Shown here one piece after another: positions 8,657-17,074 of a stretch of DNA of 64,000 nt. Each line of letters opens with the position of its first letter. Within the stretch, counting starts at the first letter, position 1. The notes below the pieces were generated by a model, which saw only the letters and a program-made list of their open reading frames with translations, did not search any database and was not told the origin of the DNA. The stretch is from Paenibacillus_T sp033239625. GTDB taxonomy: Bacteria; Bacillota; Bacilli; Paenibacillales; Paenibacillaceae. Made by a program: the position numbers and the translations under genes. The stretch is from positions 153,361-217,360 of the forward strand of contig NZ_BTCK01000006.1 in NCBI RefSeq assembly GCF_033239625.1, given 5' to 3'.

Positions 8657-8833
8657 AAGTTCAAAAAATCCGGTTTTCAGCACCGAGAAGGTTGGATCAA
8701 GCAGGGAATGAGGATCGGAGCGTAGTGATTTGCTACGTGAGAACCGGAAGTCGCAGCTTCATCCAAGATTCGATGCCGATTACCCCACTTGTAATGCTTC
8801 GTGATCAAAAGCGGACTTTTTTGAACTACCTCT
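8657..8833. repeat. MITE-like repeat, copy R1 (full length)
   Basis: A 177-base copy of the family described under findings, read in reverse orientation to R2. Inverted ends are AGTTCAAAAAATCCGG on the left and the complement of GCGGACTTTTTTGAACT on the right. An internal small hairpin is present (GTAGTGATTTGCTAC). It occupies most of the gerM-rph gap (8480-8837), which otherwise holds a diverged TTGCTTGCTTCGTAA motif near 8498 and no gene. Confidence 0.8.
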
Positions 8834-8837
8834 TCGA

Positions 8838-9902
8838 TTAAGATTTGAGGGCATTTACAAAGGAAGGACGAGTCACCGGCTCTGTCAACAGATTCGTTTC
8901 TCCGTTCAACGTAATCTGTACTTTCGATGCGCTCGCATTCGCATTCTCCGTTACGGAGAGAATGATCGCCTGCAGCATTTCATCCGGCTCCAGCGTTCCT
9001 TCCATAAACGACTCGTCTTGCAGATTGACCGTAATCATATTATCAGTCGGCACAACGCTCTTCACTTGAACATCCGGCGTCATGACGCCGATCAGCTGGC
9101 TTTGGCCAAGCGGTCCAGCGATCAATTGATCAATGGAAGCCTTCAGCAGATCATCCGTCCGGTTAATGAGACGCGTGACCGGTACATAATACATATCGCC
9201 ATCCGGCGTCTCCGAAGAGAAGTACAGCGTGACCGGCACCGATTGTCCATAATCAACGCCATCGGCCGCTTCGAGGTTAATGCCAACCGAACGATCCAGC
9301 GGGCGGTCCAGCGGATACGCGCGCTCAGGCATCTCGGTCAACTTCGTTCCTTCCAGCATCAGCTCTACGCCAGACACATCCGGGAGCCCCGTCAGCGTCC
9401 ACGCAATCGCCTCTACGATCTTCCGCTCATCGCCTGCGTTATAGTCCGTGAACGCTTGGGAGAAGTCGATCGTTGCCAGCTTCGTATCCTTCGACTCTGT
9501 ATACTTAATGACCGAAGTTCCTTTCGGAAAAACGCCGGTAAATCCAGACGGCAGCTGATCCGCATAGGCACCTCCATCCGTCATCATCTCTAGCGCTTTT
9601 TGTCCCAGCTGCTCCTGGTCGCCTAAGGTTGTCCGAAGGGTAACAGGCGCCAGGTAACCATGCGAGTCGAGCAAATACACCGTCATTTGCGTTTCGCCTG
9701 TTTGCAGATCAATGCTTGCCCCTGTTTCACTGCTTGTTCCATTTTGCTGCAGGCTGCCCGTTGTCCCATTTTGTGTTTCAACAGGCGGAGGATCGATCTC
9801 CTGCGCTGTGTTTTGCGAGAAGATTCCGCAGCCAGCTGTCAATAGCGGCAGTGCGATAACTCCTGTCCATGCTGCCCGGCGAATCCAACGATTTCGATTC
9901 AT
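8838..9902 (-). CDS. gerM: Spore germination lipoprotein GerM (two GerMN domains)
   Basis: A 354-residue lipoprotein. A type II signal peptide ends in the lipobox LTAG-Cys25, followed by a Gln/Thr/Ser-rich linker (about 26-65). Two GerMN domains follow, roughly residues 85-195 and 215-340, each with a conserved helix-strand pattern. In B. subtilis GerM is made in the mother cell, helps localise the SpoIIIA-SpoIIQ channel and is needed for sporulation and germination. GGAGG is upstream of the ATG. The neighbours rph and rdgB match the B. subtilis order. Confidence 0.93.
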   Translation of the reverse strand: MNRNRWIRRAAWTGVIALPLLTAGCGIFSQNTAQEIDPPPVETQNGTTGSLQQNGTSSETGASIDLQTGETQMTVYLLDSHGYLAPVTLRTTLGDQEQLGQKALEMMTDGGAYADQLPSGFTGVFPKGTSVIKYTESKDTKLATIDFSQAFTDYNAGDERKIVEAIAWTLTGLPDVSGVELMLEGTKLTEMPERAYPLDRPLDRSVGINLEAADGVDYGQSVPVTLYFSSETPDGDMYYVPVTRLINRTDDLLKASIDQLIAGPLGQSQLIGVMTPDVQVKSVVPTDNMITVNLQDESFMEGTLEPDEMLQAIILSVTENANASASKVQITLNGETNLLTEPVTRPSFVNALKS

Positions 9903-10109
9903 ATCCGTTTTTTCCTCCCATCATCTTCGCGCCGCGCCACGGCGTTATTGGTTCATTGGCTCGGTTTGTAGTACTATGTATACGAGCCCTCTGCTGTTTT
10001 AGACCAGTTTTGTCCATTCCATTGGACAAAGTTTCTTACTTGCCGACAGAGCGTTCTAGCGTCATATTATTTTCAATCTTCAACAGCACATGGAGGAGGC
10101 TATTGCACG

Positions 10110-10643
10110 ATGTATAACACGGAGCCATACAGACTGAACAGCCGAGCGGTCGCTGAAGCGACTAGGCAATGGCTGACGAAGCGCGGCGTCTCCATTCAAG
10201 AAATTGCAGAGCTCGCTTACATGCTGCAGAAGGATTACTATCCTGAACTGACGGAAGAAGCATGCATCGAGCATGTAGAAGCGGTATTGTCCAAGCGAGA
10301 AGTGCACAATGCGGTGCTGACAGGCATTCAGCTCGATATGCTTGCCGAGCAGCGAATGCTGCTGCCTCCGCTGCAGGACATGTTGTTCCATGATGAACCG
10401 CTGTACGGCTGCGATGAAGTGTTAGCTTTATCGATCGTGAACGTCTACGGCAGCATCGGTCTAACGAACTTCGGCTACATCGACAAGCTGAAGCCTGGTG
10501 TCGTGAAGCGGCTCAACGAGAAGAACGGGCGCGATGTGCATACGTTTCTCGATGACCTCGTCGGCGCTGTCGCAGCAGCAGCGGCAAGCCGGATCGCACA
10601 CCGGATGCAGGCCGACCATGAGAAGGCTGGGCCTCCCAATTGA
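10110..10643 (+). CDS. Phosphatidylglycerophosphatase A-like protein (YutG type), paralogue 1
   Basis: A 177-residue protein of the PgpA fold. The core GSIGLTNFGYIDKLKPGVVKRLN is followed by VHTFLDDLVGAVAAA, where the acidic FLDDL motif supplies metal ligands in the family. PgpA removes phosphate from phosphatidylglycerophosphate in membrane lipid synthesis, but the soluble YutG-like branch seen here has no clear transmembrane helices and its substrate is less certain. A second copy at 39622-40113 shares the same core. GGAGG precedes the ATG. It is a single gene flanked by a bidirectional terminator. Confidence 0.85.
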   Translation: MYNTEPYRLNSRAVAEATRQWLTKRGVSIQEIAELAYMLQKDYYPELTEEACIEHVEAVLSKREVHNAVLTGIQLDMLAEQRMLLPPLQDMLFHDEPLYGCDEVLALSIVNVYGSIGLTNFGYIDKLKPGVVKRLNEKNGRDVHTFLDDLVGAVAAAAASRIAHRMQADHEKAGPPN

Positions 10644-10681
10644 CTGACTGATTAGGCATACTTACGCTTACGCACAAAAAA

Positions 10682-10732
10682 AAGGCTGTCATACAGCAGG
10701 TTATGGCCTATAACCTGCTGTATGGCAGCCTT
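10682..10732. terminator. Bidirectional terminator, long stem
   Basis: A stem of more than 20 bp (AAGGCTGTCATACAGCAGG against its complement, one mismatch) around the loop near 10706, with an A-run before it. It separates the convergent pgpA-like gene and the LAB_N gene. Confidence 0.9.
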
Positions 10733-10742
10733 CTTCTATTGT

Positions 10743-11099
10743 TTATGAATCAATGGACCGTACACTGCTGTTCTGCACATGATTGCTGACTGCAGCATCT
10801 TTATCCGCTTTCTGAGTCGCCTTCCGGTTAATCATAATATTCCGGAAGTAAATAAATACGCTTGGCAGCTGACCGAGCAGGAAGACCGGATCTTTGCGAT
10901 GAATCGCATACGCAGACAGGACGGCGCTGCCCAATATGCTGTACACCCAGAACGACAGCGGGATGACGGTCGCTTTCGCTTTCTCGCTGGCCAGCCACTG
11001 GGTTATGAAGCGCATCGTGAACATGATTTGCCCGGCAAACCCGAACACGATCCAACAAATTTGAGTTATCGACAGGCTGCCGAAGAAGTAGTCCCGCAT
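10743..11099 (-). CDS. LAB_N (lipid-A-disaccharide synthase N-terminal-like) membrane protein
   Basis: A 118-residue integral membrane protein with about three helices and the segment FAGQIMFTMRFITQWLASE that marks the LAB_N family. These small proteins are usually found beside dolichol-phosphate-mannose-synthase-like GT2 enzymes and are thought to belong to lipid-linked sugar metabolism, though they carry no catalytic domain of LpxB. It is the last gene of the ugd-epimerase-GT2 operon; its ATG follows the GT2 stop with no gap. A small SMR-like carrier that moves or presents an undecaprenyl-linked sugar is inferred. Confidence 0.8.
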   Translation of the reverse strand: MRDYFFGSLSITQICWIVFGFAGQIMFTMRFITQWLASEKAKATVIPLSFWVYSILGSAVLSAYAIHRKDPVFLLGQLPSVFIYFRNIMINRKATQKADKDAAVSNHVQNSSVRSIDS

Positions 11100-11807
11100 T
11101 TATTGGCCTCTGACCTGATATCGAATAACCCGTTTTCTTAACCAGCCGATGACAATCGCATCCATCAATCCGACGAATGCACGATTGAAGACGCCGTACT
11201 TGGACACCCCATGCTGCCGTTCGCGATGCGACACTGCAACCTCAATCACTTTGAAGCCATTAATCTTCGCCAGCGTCGGCAGGAAGCGGTGCATGCCCTC
11301 ATACAGATAGTAGCTCTCCGCCACTTCCCGCTTCATCAGCTTCATCGGGCAGCCCGTATCATAAATCTGATCGCCAGTCAGCCAATTGCGGACGCCGTTG
11401 CCGACGCGAGAGGATACTTTCTTCACCAGCGTATCTTGGCGTTTGACCCGTTTGCCGTTGACGAAATCCATCTGAGGGATGTACGGCATCAGCTTAAAAA
11501 TATCTCGCGGGTCCGTCTGAAGATCCGCATCGATGAGCGCAATGAGATCACCCTTCGCATGCTTAAGGCCTGCATAGATCGCAGCCGTCTGACCGCAGTT
11601 CGAGACGAAATGAATAACTTGCACGAAGGGGTCTTCAACGGCAAGGTCATTCAGAATGCTGGCGCTCCGATCCTTGCTGCCGTCGTTGACGAGCACGATC
11701 TCGTAACTCTCCACCCGATCTTTAACTGCGCCGGTTATCGCCTCATGCAGCAGACGAATATTTTCTTCTTCATTATAAATTGGCGCTACAATTGACAGCT
11801 TCACCAT
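11100..11807 (-). CDS. GT2 glycosyltransferase, DPM1/ArnC-like
   Basis: A 235-residue family 2 glycosyltransferase. It has the N-terminal APIYNEEENI motif, VLVNDGSKDRS near residue 40, and the metal-binding LIDADLQTDP (about 91-100). There are no C-terminal membrane helices, so it resembles soluble dolichol/undecaprenyl-phosphate sugar transferases more than ArnC with its two helices. By context it would move a sugar (perhaps galacturonic acid made by the two upstream enzymes) to undecaprenyl phosphate. The gene overlaps the epimerase gene by seven bases. Confidence 0.88.
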   Translation of the reverse strand: MVKLSIVAPIYNEEENIRLLHEAITGAVKDRVESYEIVLVNDGSKDRSASILNDLAVEDPFVQVIHFVSNCGQTAAIYAGLKHAKGDLIALIDADLQTDPRDIFKLMPYIPQMDFVNGKRVKRQDTLVKKVSSRVGNGVRNWLTGDQIYDTGCPMKLMKREVAESYYLYEGMHRFLPTLAKINGFKVIEVAVSHRERQHGVSKYGVFNRAFVGLMDAIVIGWLRKRVIRYQVRGQ

Positions 11808-12835
11808 TTACGTTCACCCCTGTACCATGTCACGAATCTTGCAATGCCTTCTTCAAAATCAGTTGTTGGATCATACCCGAACAGGCGGCCCGCTTTGCTC
11901 ACATCTGCATACGTCTGCTCCACATCGCCAGGTTGATCCGGCAGCCATCGAATGTTCGCAACCCGACCCGCGTTGCGCTCCAGCGTCTGTACAAGCTCAA
12001 GCAGGGTGACGGTACGATGTGTGCCCAGGTTAACAATCTCATAGACTCGCTCTTCTTGTTCGACATAGTGAAGCGCGCCAAGTATGCCCTGAATAATATC
12101 ATCGATATGCGTATAGTCTCGTCTCGAGGAGCCGTCGCCGTACAGTGTAAGCTCTTCCCCGTTGTCCAGCATTCTCATAAACTTGTGAATGGCAAGATCA
12201 GGACGCTGGCGTTCTCCGTACACCGTGAAGAAGCGCAGCATGACCGTATCGATTCCGAACAGGTGGTAATACGTGTGACCCATTATCTCGCAGGACTTCT
12301 TCGTCGCAGCATAAGGCGAGATCATTCGATCCACGACATCTTGTTCGGCGAAAGGAAGCTTCTTCTGATTGCCGTACACGGACGAGCTTGAAGCGCACAG
12401 CCATTTGCGGACTTGATGCTTGCGCATCGCTTCAAGGATATGCATCGTACCTTTCACATTCACTTCCTCGTAAAGCATCGGATCTTCGATGGACGGCCTT
12501 ACCCCCGCCATCGCCGCTAAGTGAATGACGACGTCAATCCGCTCATCGGCGAAGACCGCATCGACTGCAGCTTGATCGCGGATATCCGCTGCGATCAGCT
12601 TATAGCGGCTGCTATTCACGATTCCAGGCAGCTGCTGCAGATCGGTTCGTTTGTCAACGCTGCGAAACGTTTTGTCTGCATTCGTGCTCTTGAGCACATT
12701 ATCGATCTTTATTCTGTAATCATAGACATCATTGAAACTATCGATACATACAACGCGGTGGCCTTCATTAAGCAGCCGTTCGCATAAGTGGGAGCCGATG
12801 AAACCCGCCCCTCCCGTAACACAATAAGTCGTCAT
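11801..12835 (-). CDS. NAD-dependent nucleotide-sugar epimerase (UDP-glucuronate 4-epimerase-like)
   Basis: A 344-residue extended short-chain dehydrogenase. The NAD-binding GGAGFIGS motif is at residues 8-15, followed by CIDSFNDVYD, which is typical of UDP-glucuronate epimerases. The catalytic set is SSSSVYG and Y-x3-K in SPYAATKKS near residue 150, and RRDYTHIDDI is in the substrate domain. Its position directly after ugd (ATGA overlap) makes UDP-GlcA to UDP-GalA conversion the best guess. A dehydratase or decarboxylase on the same scaffold is less likely. Confidence 0.88.
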   Translation of the reverse strand: MTTYCVTGGAGFIGSHLCERLLNEGHRVVCIDSFNDVYDYRIKIDNVLKSTNADKTFRSVDKRTDLQQLPGIVNSSRYKLIAADIRDQAAVDAVFADERIDVVIHLAAMAGVRPSIEDPMLYEEVNVKGTMHILEAMRKHQVRKWLCASSSSVYGNQKKLPFAEQDVVDRMISPYAATKKSCEIMGHTYYHLFGIDTVMLRFFTVYGERQRPDLAIHKFMRMLDNGEELTLYGDGSSRRDYTHIDDIIQGILGALHYVEQEERVYEIVNLGTHRTVTLLELVQTLERNAGRVANIRWLPDQPGDVEQTYADVSKAGRLFGYDPTTDFEEGIARFVTWYRGERKW

Positions 12836-14205
12836 TTGGCCTCCTGCAGCGAATACACTTTAGGCTCCGCGTTGGCGCCGACGCCATAGTACGAGAATAA
12901 CCGCTGGACGTCTGCATTCGCTGCGAACATATTTCTTAAATCAAATAGCGCTCGATCGCATCGCATACTGCTGGCTATTGCTTTCCAGTCGACTGTCCTG
13001 AATTGCGCCCATTCGGTCATAATTACGATCGCATCGGCATTCGCTGCACATTCCGCTTCACTGCTGCAATACTGGATAGCTCCGTTCAATTCCGTCCACA
13101 TGCGTCTTGCCTGTCTCATCCCTTGCGGACAATAGACTCTGACAGACGCCCCTTGGTCAATCAGGCCTTGAATGATATCGCGGCTAGGCGCATCGCGAAT
13201 ATCGTCTGTGTCTGGTTTAAAAGAAAGGCCCCAAACGCCGATCGTCCTTCCCTTCAGCGTGCCATTGTACGAAGCCAGCGCCTCGCTGATCTTCGCTACC
13301 ATCTTTTGTTTCTGTTTCTTGTTGGCTTCAATGGCTGCCTGCACGACGAACAAGTCCTCGCCGTTCCGTCTGCCTATGTCGACAACGGCTTCTGTATCTT
13401 TCGGGAAGCAGCTTCCGCCGTAGCCTGGTCCAGCCTGTAGAAAATGGGGAGAAATTCGGCTGTCGAGCCCCATTCCCACTGCAATGTCATCAATCTTAGC
13501 ACCTACCTTCTCCGCCAATAGTGCAAGTTCATTGATGAATGAAATTTTGACCGCCAGGAATGAATTCGCTGCATATTTGACCATCTCTGCCGTCTCCTGA
13601 TTCGTGTATAGAACCGGTACACCGCGCGCAATCTGAGAAGCATAAATGGTCTGCAGCATCTGTCTAGCAGCTTCTGAATCTGTCCCGATTACAATTCTCG
13701 ATGGAGACATTGCGTCGCTAACCGCCTGTCCTTGCCGAAGAAATTCTGGATTGGATGCGACATCCACACGGAACGATGCGCCGGACGCTTGGAGCGCTCC
13801 ATTGAGCTGCTCTGCTATACGGCTGCTCGCGCCAACGGGCAGCGTCGACTTGCAAACGATGACTTTATAGCCGTTCACAAACTTGCTGATCGTCTGCACG
13901 ACGCCTTTCACGTAAGAGAGATCGGCGCTGCCATCCTTCTTCGATGGGGTTCCTACCGCTATGAAGATCACATCGCTAGACTGTACGACCTGCTGTGCAT
14001 CCGAAGTGAACGACAGCGTGCCGCCCGCGATGCCGCGCTGGATCAGCTGCTCCAGGTCTGGCTCGTAGATCGAGGGCACGCCCGCGGTTAATTGATTTAT
14101 TTTATGCTCGTCTACATCCATACATGAAACATTAAAACCATAACTTGCAAGAACAGCGCCATGGACTAATCCGACATATCCGGTCCCCATAATGCCGATG
14201 TTCAT
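12832..14205 (-). CDS. ugd: UDP-glucose 6-dehydrogenase (UGD/TuaD family)
   Basis: A 457-residue UDP-glucose/GDP-mannose dehydrogenase. The N-terminal NAD site reads MNIGIMGTGYVGLVHG, the catalytic cysteine sits in GPGYGGSCFPKD near residue 260, and a C-terminal UDP-binding domain contains WGLSFKPDTDDIRD. It oxidises UDP-glucose to UDP-glucuronate with two NAD+. The start at 14205 has GGGGTGG six bases upstream. A longer in-frame reading from 14259 begins inside the adjacent MITE-like repeat and should not be used. It heads the operon. Confidence 0.95.
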   Translation of the reverse strand: MNIGIMGTGYVGLVHGAVLASYGFNVSCMDVDEHKINQLTAGVPSIYEPDLEQLIQRGIAGGTLSFTSDAQQVVQSSDVIFIAVGTPSKKDGSADLSYVKGVVQTISKFVNGYKVIVCKSTLPVGASSRIAEQLNGALQASGASFRVDVASNPEFLRQGQAVSDAMSPSRIVIGTDSEAARQMLQTIYASQIARGVPVLYTNQETAEMVKYAANSFLAVKISFINELALLAEKVGAKIDDIAVGMGLDSRISPHFLQAGPGYGGSCFPKDTEAVVDIGRRNGEDLFVVQAAIEANKKQKQKMVAKISEALASYNGTLKGRTIGVWGLSFKPDTDDIRDAPSRDIIQGLIDQGASVRVYCPQGMRQARRMWTELNGAIQYCSSEAECAANADAIVIMTEWAQFRTVDWKAIASSMRCDRALFDLRNMFAANADVQRLFSYYGVGANAEPKVYSLQEAK

Positions 14206-14227
14206 AAAATCCACCCCGTTGCGTGAT

Positions 14228-14402
14228 AGAGGTAGTTCAAAAAGTACGCTTTTGATCACGAGGCTTCACGAGAAGTGATTTCGGCATCGAATCTTGGATC
14301 AAGCTGTGACTTCCGGTTCTCACGTAGCAAACCACTACGCTCCGATCCTCATTCCCCGCTTGATCCAACCTTCTTGGTGCTGAAAACCGTACTTTTTGAA
14401 CT
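14228..14402. repeat. MITE-like repeat, copy R2 (full length)
   Basis: A 175-base copy upstream of ugd. Inverted ends are AGTTCAAAAAGTACGCTTTT on the left and AAAACCGTACTTTTTGAACT on the right, with the inner hairpin CGTAGCAAACCACTACG. It is followed by CGCATTATT, which recurs after R3, so R2 and R3 are a tandem pair. Confidence 0.85.
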
Positions 14403-14411
14403 CGCATTATT

Positions 14412-14499
14412 AGAGGTAGTTCAAAAAGTACGCTTTTGATCACGAGGCTTCACGAGAAGTGATTTCGGCACATTTGCTGAAAACCGTACTTTTTGAACT
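14412..14499. repeat. MITE-like repeat, copy R3 (internally deleted, tandem to R2)
   Basis: The first 58 bases match R2 and the last 30 match the R2 end, with about 87 bases of the middle missing between TTTCGGCA and GCTGAAAACC. Both copies are followed by CGCATTATT. A tandem duplication with a later internal deletion explains this. Confidence 0.85.
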
Positions 14500-14524
14500 C
14501 GCATTATTGCGACCCGTCGTTAAC

Positions 14525-14553
14525 TTGAACATTCATTAATGAAATAATATATT
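14525..14553 (+). promoter_or_regulatory. Probable sigma-A promoter of the marR gene
   Basis: TTGAAC at 14525-14530, a 17-base spacer, and TATATT at 14548-14553, lying 93 bases before the marR start. Confidence 0.5.
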
Positions 14554-14572
14554 TAGTTTAGTAACCTAACTA
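14554..14572. promoter_or_regulatory. Candidate MarR operator (imperfect inverted repeat)
   Basis: TAGTTTAG and CTAACTA (14554-14561 and 14566-14572) form an imperfect palindrome in AT-rich DNA just after the putative -10 box. This is a usual position for an autoregulating MarR protein. Confidence 0.45.
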
Positions 14573-14645
14573 TAATAATAATGAACAAATGGGCACAATT
14601 CAAGTATTATTAACTTATACAAATGCATGAGAGACAGGAGAATCT

Positions 14646-15095
14646 ATGGACAAGAATGATTTGATACAAGCACTGCATGACGCGTTTTTACGCTTCTCCA
14701 AAGCCGAATGGAAACAACGTCCCGTCAGCGGATACAAGCGAAGTGAAATTAGAGTGCTGTTCTGCATTATGGAAGCAACCAAGAACGGAAATCGCGGCAT
14801 GAAGCTGTCGGAAATCAGTAAGCGGCTGATGGTGACGCCGCCTTCCGTTACGCAGCTGATGAAAACATTAATCGAAGATAACCTAGTCGAGCGGACGGTC
14901 GACCCCGAGGACAAACGGTCTTTCGATCTCATCCTGACGCCGAAGGGGATGCAGATTGCCCAAGAAGCGGACGAGCATTTCAAACGATCGTTAGGCGGGC
15001 TGGCTGAACATCTCGGCGAAGAGCAGACCCTTCAACTCGCTGATTTGCTGACGAAGGCATACGATTACTATGCCGCCCGCAACCGAGAGCTTTGA
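14646..15095 (+). CDS. MarR-family transcriptional regulator
   Basis: A 149-residue winged helix-turn-helix protein. The recognition region is LSEISKRLMVTPPSVTQLMKTL (about residues 58-79), followed by the wing with VERTVDPEDKRSFDLILTPKG, a pattern specific to MarR. Dimerisation helices lie at both ends. AGGAG precedes the ATG. It stands alone, with a promoter and palindrome upstream and a bidirectional terminator downstream, so autoregulation is likely; the regulated targets and ligand are not evident. The MBL hydrolase and methyltransferase operon is convergent with it. Confidence 0.92.
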   Translation: MDKNDLIQALHDAFLRFSKAEWKQRPVSGYKRSEIRVLFCIMEATKNGNRGMKLSEISKRLMVTPPSVTQLMKTLIEDNLVERTVDPEDKRSFDLILTPKGMQIAQEADEHFKRSLGGLAEHLGEEQTLQLADLLTKAYDYYAARNREL

Positions 15096-15133
15096 GACTG
15101 CAAACCATAATGACTACGCCGTCGTAACAAATA

Positions 15134-15177
15134 AAAAACGTCCGGTCTCTCATCTTCCGATGAGAAGCCGGACGTTT
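15134..15177. terminator. Bidirectional terminator after marR
   Basis: AAACGTCCGG pairs with CCGGACGTTT, extended by TCTCATC/GATGAGA around a TTCC loop. Confidence 0.9.
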
Positions 15178-15184
15178 CGTTTAG

Positions 15185-16213
15185 TTAAATGGCATGATAG
15201 ATGTATTGCCCGTTCCGCTCTAGCAGCGTCACTCTTCCCTGCTTCTCCAGACGAACAAGGTGAGCGAGCGTCTCTGCCATCGCGAAGCGCAGGTTATGCA
15301 TATTAAGGGTGATACGGCTGCCAAACAACAGCTCGCACATCGCGAAGCCGGTCGCCTTCGCTTCCGGCTGCTCCTGCAGCAAATCAATCATTTTGTCCAG
15401 ACGGCGTTCGTGATGCGCAATAAGCCCCTCGCAGCGTCCAACAAAATCGGTGAAAGGCTCCCGATGACCTGGCAGCGCCAGCGCTACATCCAGCTTGCTC
15501 AACTGCTGCAAGCTGTCTATGAATGCTTCCAATGGATCCTCCGTTTCACCGGGTACGACACTCACATTCGGTGTGATGCCCGGCATAACCTGATCTCCGC
15601 ATACGATCACTCGGCTTGCCTCATCATAGAACAGGATTTGGCCCTCAGCATGGCCATTGCCTTCGATTGTCGTCCAATCGATTCCACCGAGACGGAATGG
15701 CTGCCCCGCCTCCATGTAGGTGACTTCCGGATAGGGGGTAACCATCGGAACGAAGCTTTCCAGATTGTCCTTAATACCCTGCCTCAGCTCTGCCGGCATA
15801 CCGTGCAGGCGGAACGTCTCCACTAATTGATCAGCCAGCGGACGATTCGTTCCCCACATGCGCTCGGCGTATCGATGTGAGGCGCGGCTTATCCATACCG
15901 GCGCTCCCGAACGCTGCTGGAACAACCCCGCAAGCCCGTAATGATCGGGATGCTGATGGGTCAGCACGATACGCGCGATATCACGAAACGTTAGACCATG
16001 CCGCTCAAGCACTAGCTCCCACGCAGCGATGGCTTCAGGCGTATGCAGCCCAGGATCAATGACGGTATATCCGCCATCAGGTTCCGGCACCAAATACGCA
16101 TTCACATATTTAAGCGAGAACGGCAGCGGAACCTTTACCTGTATCCAGCCATTGTCTAGCACATTGGTTGCTGCTGTTATCTCATTTGCTTCTGATTGAT
16201 GTTCATTCGTCAT
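15185..16213 (-). CDS. MBL-fold metallo-hydrolase (glyoxalase II-like)
   Basis: A 342-residue metallo-beta-lactamase-fold hydrolase. The first four zinc ligands are in THQHPDHYG (about residues 85-93), another His is in GNGHAEGQ, Asp in CGDQVMPG and the last His in PGHREPF. A C-terminal helical domain of about 90 residues (HHERRLDKMIDLL onward) ends in a winged-helix-like segment, as in the LACTB2/glyoxalase II-like group. The substrate is unknown. The ATG overlaps the stop of the upstream methyltransferase by one base (TAATG), so the two are co-translated. Confidence 0.88.
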   Translation of the reverse strand: MTNEHQSEANEITAATNVLDNGWIQVKVPLPFSLKYVNAYLVPEPDGGYTVIDPGLHTPEAIAAWELVLERHGLTFRDIARIVLTHQHPDHYGLAGLFQQRSGAPVWISRASHRYAERMWGTNRPLADQLVETFRLHGMPAELRQGIKDNLESFVPMVTPYPEVTYMEAGQPFRLGGIDWTTIEGNGHAEGQILFYDEASRVIVCGDQVMPGITPNVSVVPGETEDPLEAFIDSLQQLSKLDVALALPGHREPFTDFVGRCEGLIAHHERRLDKMIDLLQEQPEAKATGFAMCELLFGSRITLNMHNLRFAMAETLAHLVRLEKQGRVTLLERNGQYIYHAI

Positions 16214-16953
16214 TATTCATCCGCTCTCCCGCTAATGATAAGCCGTTTCGATTCGGATCTGATATAGTTCGCGCCGTCATAGCTGCCAGCAGTGCGAGTT
16301 ATTCGTAAGCCGGCCGCAGCAAGCGCCTCCTCGAACCAATCCAGTCCATACAGCTTCACACATTCTTCATAGTGACGCTCTTCCCCTGACTTCGTCACAA
16401 TCGTAATCTTCTTGCATACCTCCCCGGACTCGATCCGTCGTTGCTCGCGTATCAACCAGCCCGTCTGCGTATCTACGTGTTCAGACAACGGAACGAGCTT
16501 ACGCGATACTTCATCCGCGTTAAGAAAGTCAATGACGAAATAGCCGCCAGGGCGCAGCACGCGGCGCAGCTCAAGCAATACGCTCTTATTGTCCTGATCA
16601 CTGAAGTAACCGAATGACGTGAACAGATTCACCGTCGCATCGAAGACGTTGTCTCCATATGGCAGCGACCGCATATCCCCCTGCTGCCAGCGTACATGCT
16701 CATTCACGTCATGCTCGCGCGCTTCTTCCAGCAGCGGCTGCGACAGATCAATGCCGCTGACCTGGTAGCCCATCTCAGCGAGTGCGACCGCATGCCGGCC
16801 CATCCCGCATCCGACGTCTAGCAGTGCAGATCCCTGCGGCAGTTGCAGCCAGCCTATTAGCTGTCTGACCTCTTCGATCGCCCGCTCCCAATTCCGATGT
16901 CTGTATACGACCATGTAATCGTCGCCGAAGCTCCGCTCGTACCATTCTTTCAT
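16213..16953 (-). CDS. Class I SAM-dependent methyltransferase
   Basis: A 246-residue Rossmann-fold methyltransferase. Motif I is LLDVGCGMGRHAVALAE (about residues 44-60), motif II GIDLSQPLL and motif IV GDMRSLPYGDNVFDA. The C-terminal half forms an open sheet with GLDWFEEALAAAGL. The substrate cannot be inferred. GAAGGATG precedes the ATG. It is coupled to the MBL hydrolase gene, and the two may act on one metabolite. Confidence 0.88.
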   Translation of the reverse strand: MKEWYERSFGDDYMVVYRHRNWERAIEEVRQLIGWLQLPQGSALLDVGCGMGRHAVALAEMGYQVSGIDLSQPLLEEAREHDVNEHVRWQQGDMRSLPYGDNVFDATVNLFTSFGYFSDQDNKSVLLELRRVLRPGGYFVIDFLNADEVSRKLVPLSEHVDTQTGWLIREQRRIESGEVCKKITIVTKSGEERHYEECVKLYGLDWFEEALAAAGLRITRTAGSYDGANYIRSESKRLIISGRADE

Positions 16954-17034
16954 CGATCGATCATCCTTCGTACAGGTTCATTGTACTTTATAATGGGCCG
17001 GAGGGGCAAAGAGGATACAACCTGCTCGCATGAG

Positions 17035-17073
17035 AAAAAAAGGGTTATCATGCCCGTATCGACATGATAACCC
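17035..17073 (-). terminator. Rho-independent terminator, minus strand
   Basis: GGGTTATCATG (17042-17052) pairs with CATGATAACCC (17063-17073); on the minus strand seven T residues follow. It lies after an SDR gene remnant, so it may be the old terminator of that lost gene. Confidence 0.8.
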
Positions 17074-17074
17074 C

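Noticed and set aside
14206..14259. N-terminal extension of ugd (MIKSVLFELPL...)
   Set aside because: It is encoded by the end of the MITE-like repeat; the family start MNIGIMGTGYVG has its own ribosome binding site.
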